A stretch of 33,415 nt of DNA, from assembly GCA_017509895.1 (NCBI GenBank), contig JAFWOH010000018.1, positions 1 through 33,415 of the forward strand. Reading direction: 5' to 3'. This document shows positions 33,201 to 33,415 of this stretch, one piece after another (the first letter of the stretch is position 1; every line of letters begins with the position of its first letter). Under the pieces are notes generated by a model. That model searched no databases, was not told the origin of the DNA, and worked only from the letters and a program-made list of their open reading frames with translations. Source of the DNA: Candidatus Saccharimonadota bacterium. GTDB taxonomy: Bacteria; Patescibacteriota; Saccharimonadia; Saccharimonadales; Saccharimonadaceae. The position numbers and the translations under genes were made by a program.

Positions 33201-33415
33201 TAGTAGCTTGTCCTACATTAATAGTCTGGTTATCCATTTCTCCTGTACCACCATTAGCATTATAGACGATAGTATAGGTAGAACAACTAGGATTAGACAG
33301 GACAGTATATAGGACATCTCCAGAATAAGTACCGGGAGCAATAGCAGTAGTGACTTTAGCACCATAGTAGATAGGTACAGTGCTACTTGTTTCTACATCA
33401 GCTTTAGTAGTAAGG
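30295..33415 (-). CDS. Large surface protein with FISUMP and InlB-type repeats (N-terminus off window)
   Basis: The frame is open to the right edge, so the start is outside; 1039 C-terminal residues are visible. Going towards the C-terminus: an InlB/Flg_new-type repeat (YTIVYNANGGTG to TKTLYAIW, near 33280-33015), a FISUMP-like domain (about 33000-32205), a second InlB-type repeat (NYTVSYNANGGTG to TLYAVW, about 32200-31935), a second FISUMP-like domain (about 31925-31155) and a third (about 31150-30298). Each FISUMP unit has the marks DGxxYxVxxL, a Trp- or Cys-containing MTDNL-type turn, CPKxWRLPT or similar, WWSST/YWSTT/YWSSS and GxAVRCIA. No LPxTG or membrane anchor follows the last domain. 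Such proteins are taken to be cell-surface adhesins, but the function here is unknown. Confidence 0.88.
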   Translation of the reverse strand, partial: LTTKADVETSSTVPIYYGAKVTTAIAPGTYSGDVLYTVLSNPSCSTYTIVYNANGGTGEMDNQTINVGQATTLSENTFEREGYTFLGWSTESTGKTGTAVDGVGTAEDVDYENEESVTDISGFNTTKTLYAIWEVTADGDMQTWTGCSSLNSGDTVKLKDLRDGTIYNVKKLADKKCWMTDNLILGYDKGYALTSELTNIPNNDDGTLSDDGTYYLPQAGTRGNFNSATYTGSPTFDGSNDNQAQVQYRAQGSSGDQSSTGTLGQSTGYYNFYGATLGCSYYNDDISSGCASGYIQKDICPKGWRLPTGGASGEFAALDIAMGGTGTNRLDATARDRFLSQASFLYSGLYDSSQLYFVGSIGGWWSSTVSITYSSYGLDLNSSGRVNPQGNNGKHRGFAVRCIAQNNYTVSYNANGGTGAASKESDSIYETGEVTTANQGTLAKDGYNFLGWSLDQNATTATYAANSSIDVQTLISAAGSPTSGSTITLYAVWEEQTDGDMQSFNCASLASGATAKLRDTRDGQVYSVYRIPTDAKYYGTSTVANIAGKCIMTKDLNLGAVNSVSGASSSITAQGTMNLSPADSAFSIPTGSGEYITVPTTTTAVTHGTPGSGNNVYSNRQYRIDGTGDYAGRGYYTWGAAMLACPKNWRLPTSDEYSNSGSWEGQTAGLAAIVKGANASTTISNITSSPWSFVLSGNYINSFYNAGPNGYYWSTTQNGSTTSYILRMNSSNGLKRDFYEKRFGFAVRCIADPWTMQDFTSSKLSSVGDSTTLIDTRDGKEYTVKKLPDGKVWMMQNLTIGSDGAKTLTSADTNINNGTTYYLPPAGKQGSSTIDSSSTLTATDTANFNYAVDQHAKTQFRNKDDSIVNDSDTGYYNFYTATLGFSIYNDNVTSGFSYRDICPKGWRLPKTPNTTPQQISSIGSDNDFTYLARQYSTSGWQGTATLPDYYINNASSIAHTGLHTGVAANGNDYAGFSYAGYWNGTNTSASNIGSYGYYWSSSIRSIHIGYQLRFDSSYIVPQYIFDKYRGLAVRCIAKQ

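Noticed and set aside
1-33415. UGA recoded as glycine, as in Gracilibacteria
   Set aside because: secY, rpsQ and trxB end at TGA at the expected family lengths and no in-frame TGA occurs in conserved genes.
1-33415. tRNA, rRNA, insertion sequences or prophage genes
   Set aside because: No cloverleaf, rRNA-like, transposase or phage sequence was seen on either strand.

Overview
The window looks like a housekeeping stretch from a Candidatus Saccharibacteria (TM7, Patescibacteria/CPR) chromosome. This is an inference from four things. It has rpoB-rpoC followed by a nearly complete S10-spc-alpha ribosomal-protein cluster from which rpmD (L30) is missing. The ribosomal genes are packed with TAATG or ATGA junctions. 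UGA is used as a stop, which argues against the recoded Gracilibacteria and Absconditabacteria. The accessory genes (FISUMP/InlB-repeat surface protein, sortase, BY-kinase) also fit. No tRNA, rRNA, insertion sequence or CRISPR array was seen.

Layout. 1-345 holds a promoter and a long structured leader. rpoB and rpoC (346-7653) follow and end at a bidirectional terminator. On the minus strand, 9628-7694 encodes an 86-residue orphan and a 553-residue alpha-solenoid-like protein built from a roughly 27-residue repeat that I do not recognise. From 9937 to 16513 runs L3-L4-L23-L2-S19-L22-S3-L16-S17-L14-L24-L5-S14-S8. S10 is absent in front of L3, and L29 is absent between L16 and S17. The cluster is then interrupted at 16514-19578 by a hairpin-rich gap, a fused Wzz/BY-kinase, a PHP-type phosphotyrosine phosphatase and, on the opposite strand, a DUF4282-like membrane protein. 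It resumes with L6-L18-S5-L15, SecY, a sortase in the slot where adk/map usually sit, IF-1, L36, S13, S11, S4, RpoA, L17, L13 and S9 (19579-28069). The right end is all minus strand: a SleB-like cell-wall hydrolase, thioredoxin reductase, thioredoxin, and the C-terminal part of a very large surface protein with three FISUMP and two InlB-type repeats that runs off the window.

How the genes work together. The core is transcription (RpoA, RpoB, RpoC) and translation. The genes inserted into it concern the cell envelope: polysaccharide chain-length control with its kinase/phosphatase pair, SecY export, sortase, a wall hydrolase and a surface protein. TrxA and TrxB form a thioredoxin pair. Promoters are very regular: a -35 resembling TTGnnn, a 17-base spacer, and an extended -10 (TGnTATAAT). 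Several lie so close to the start codon that the mRNA should be leaderless or nearly so.

Main points for a second look: (i) RpoC has replaced all eight zinc-ligand cysteines, and L36, S14 and S4 are also zinc-free forms; (ii) the unfamiliar solenoid repeat protein; (iii) palindromic sequence apparently inserted in frame into the L23 and S17 tails; (iv) promoters interlocked with stop codons and with a terminator; (v) structured leaders before rpoB, rplC and rpmJ and a large inverted-repeat element between trxA and trxB.
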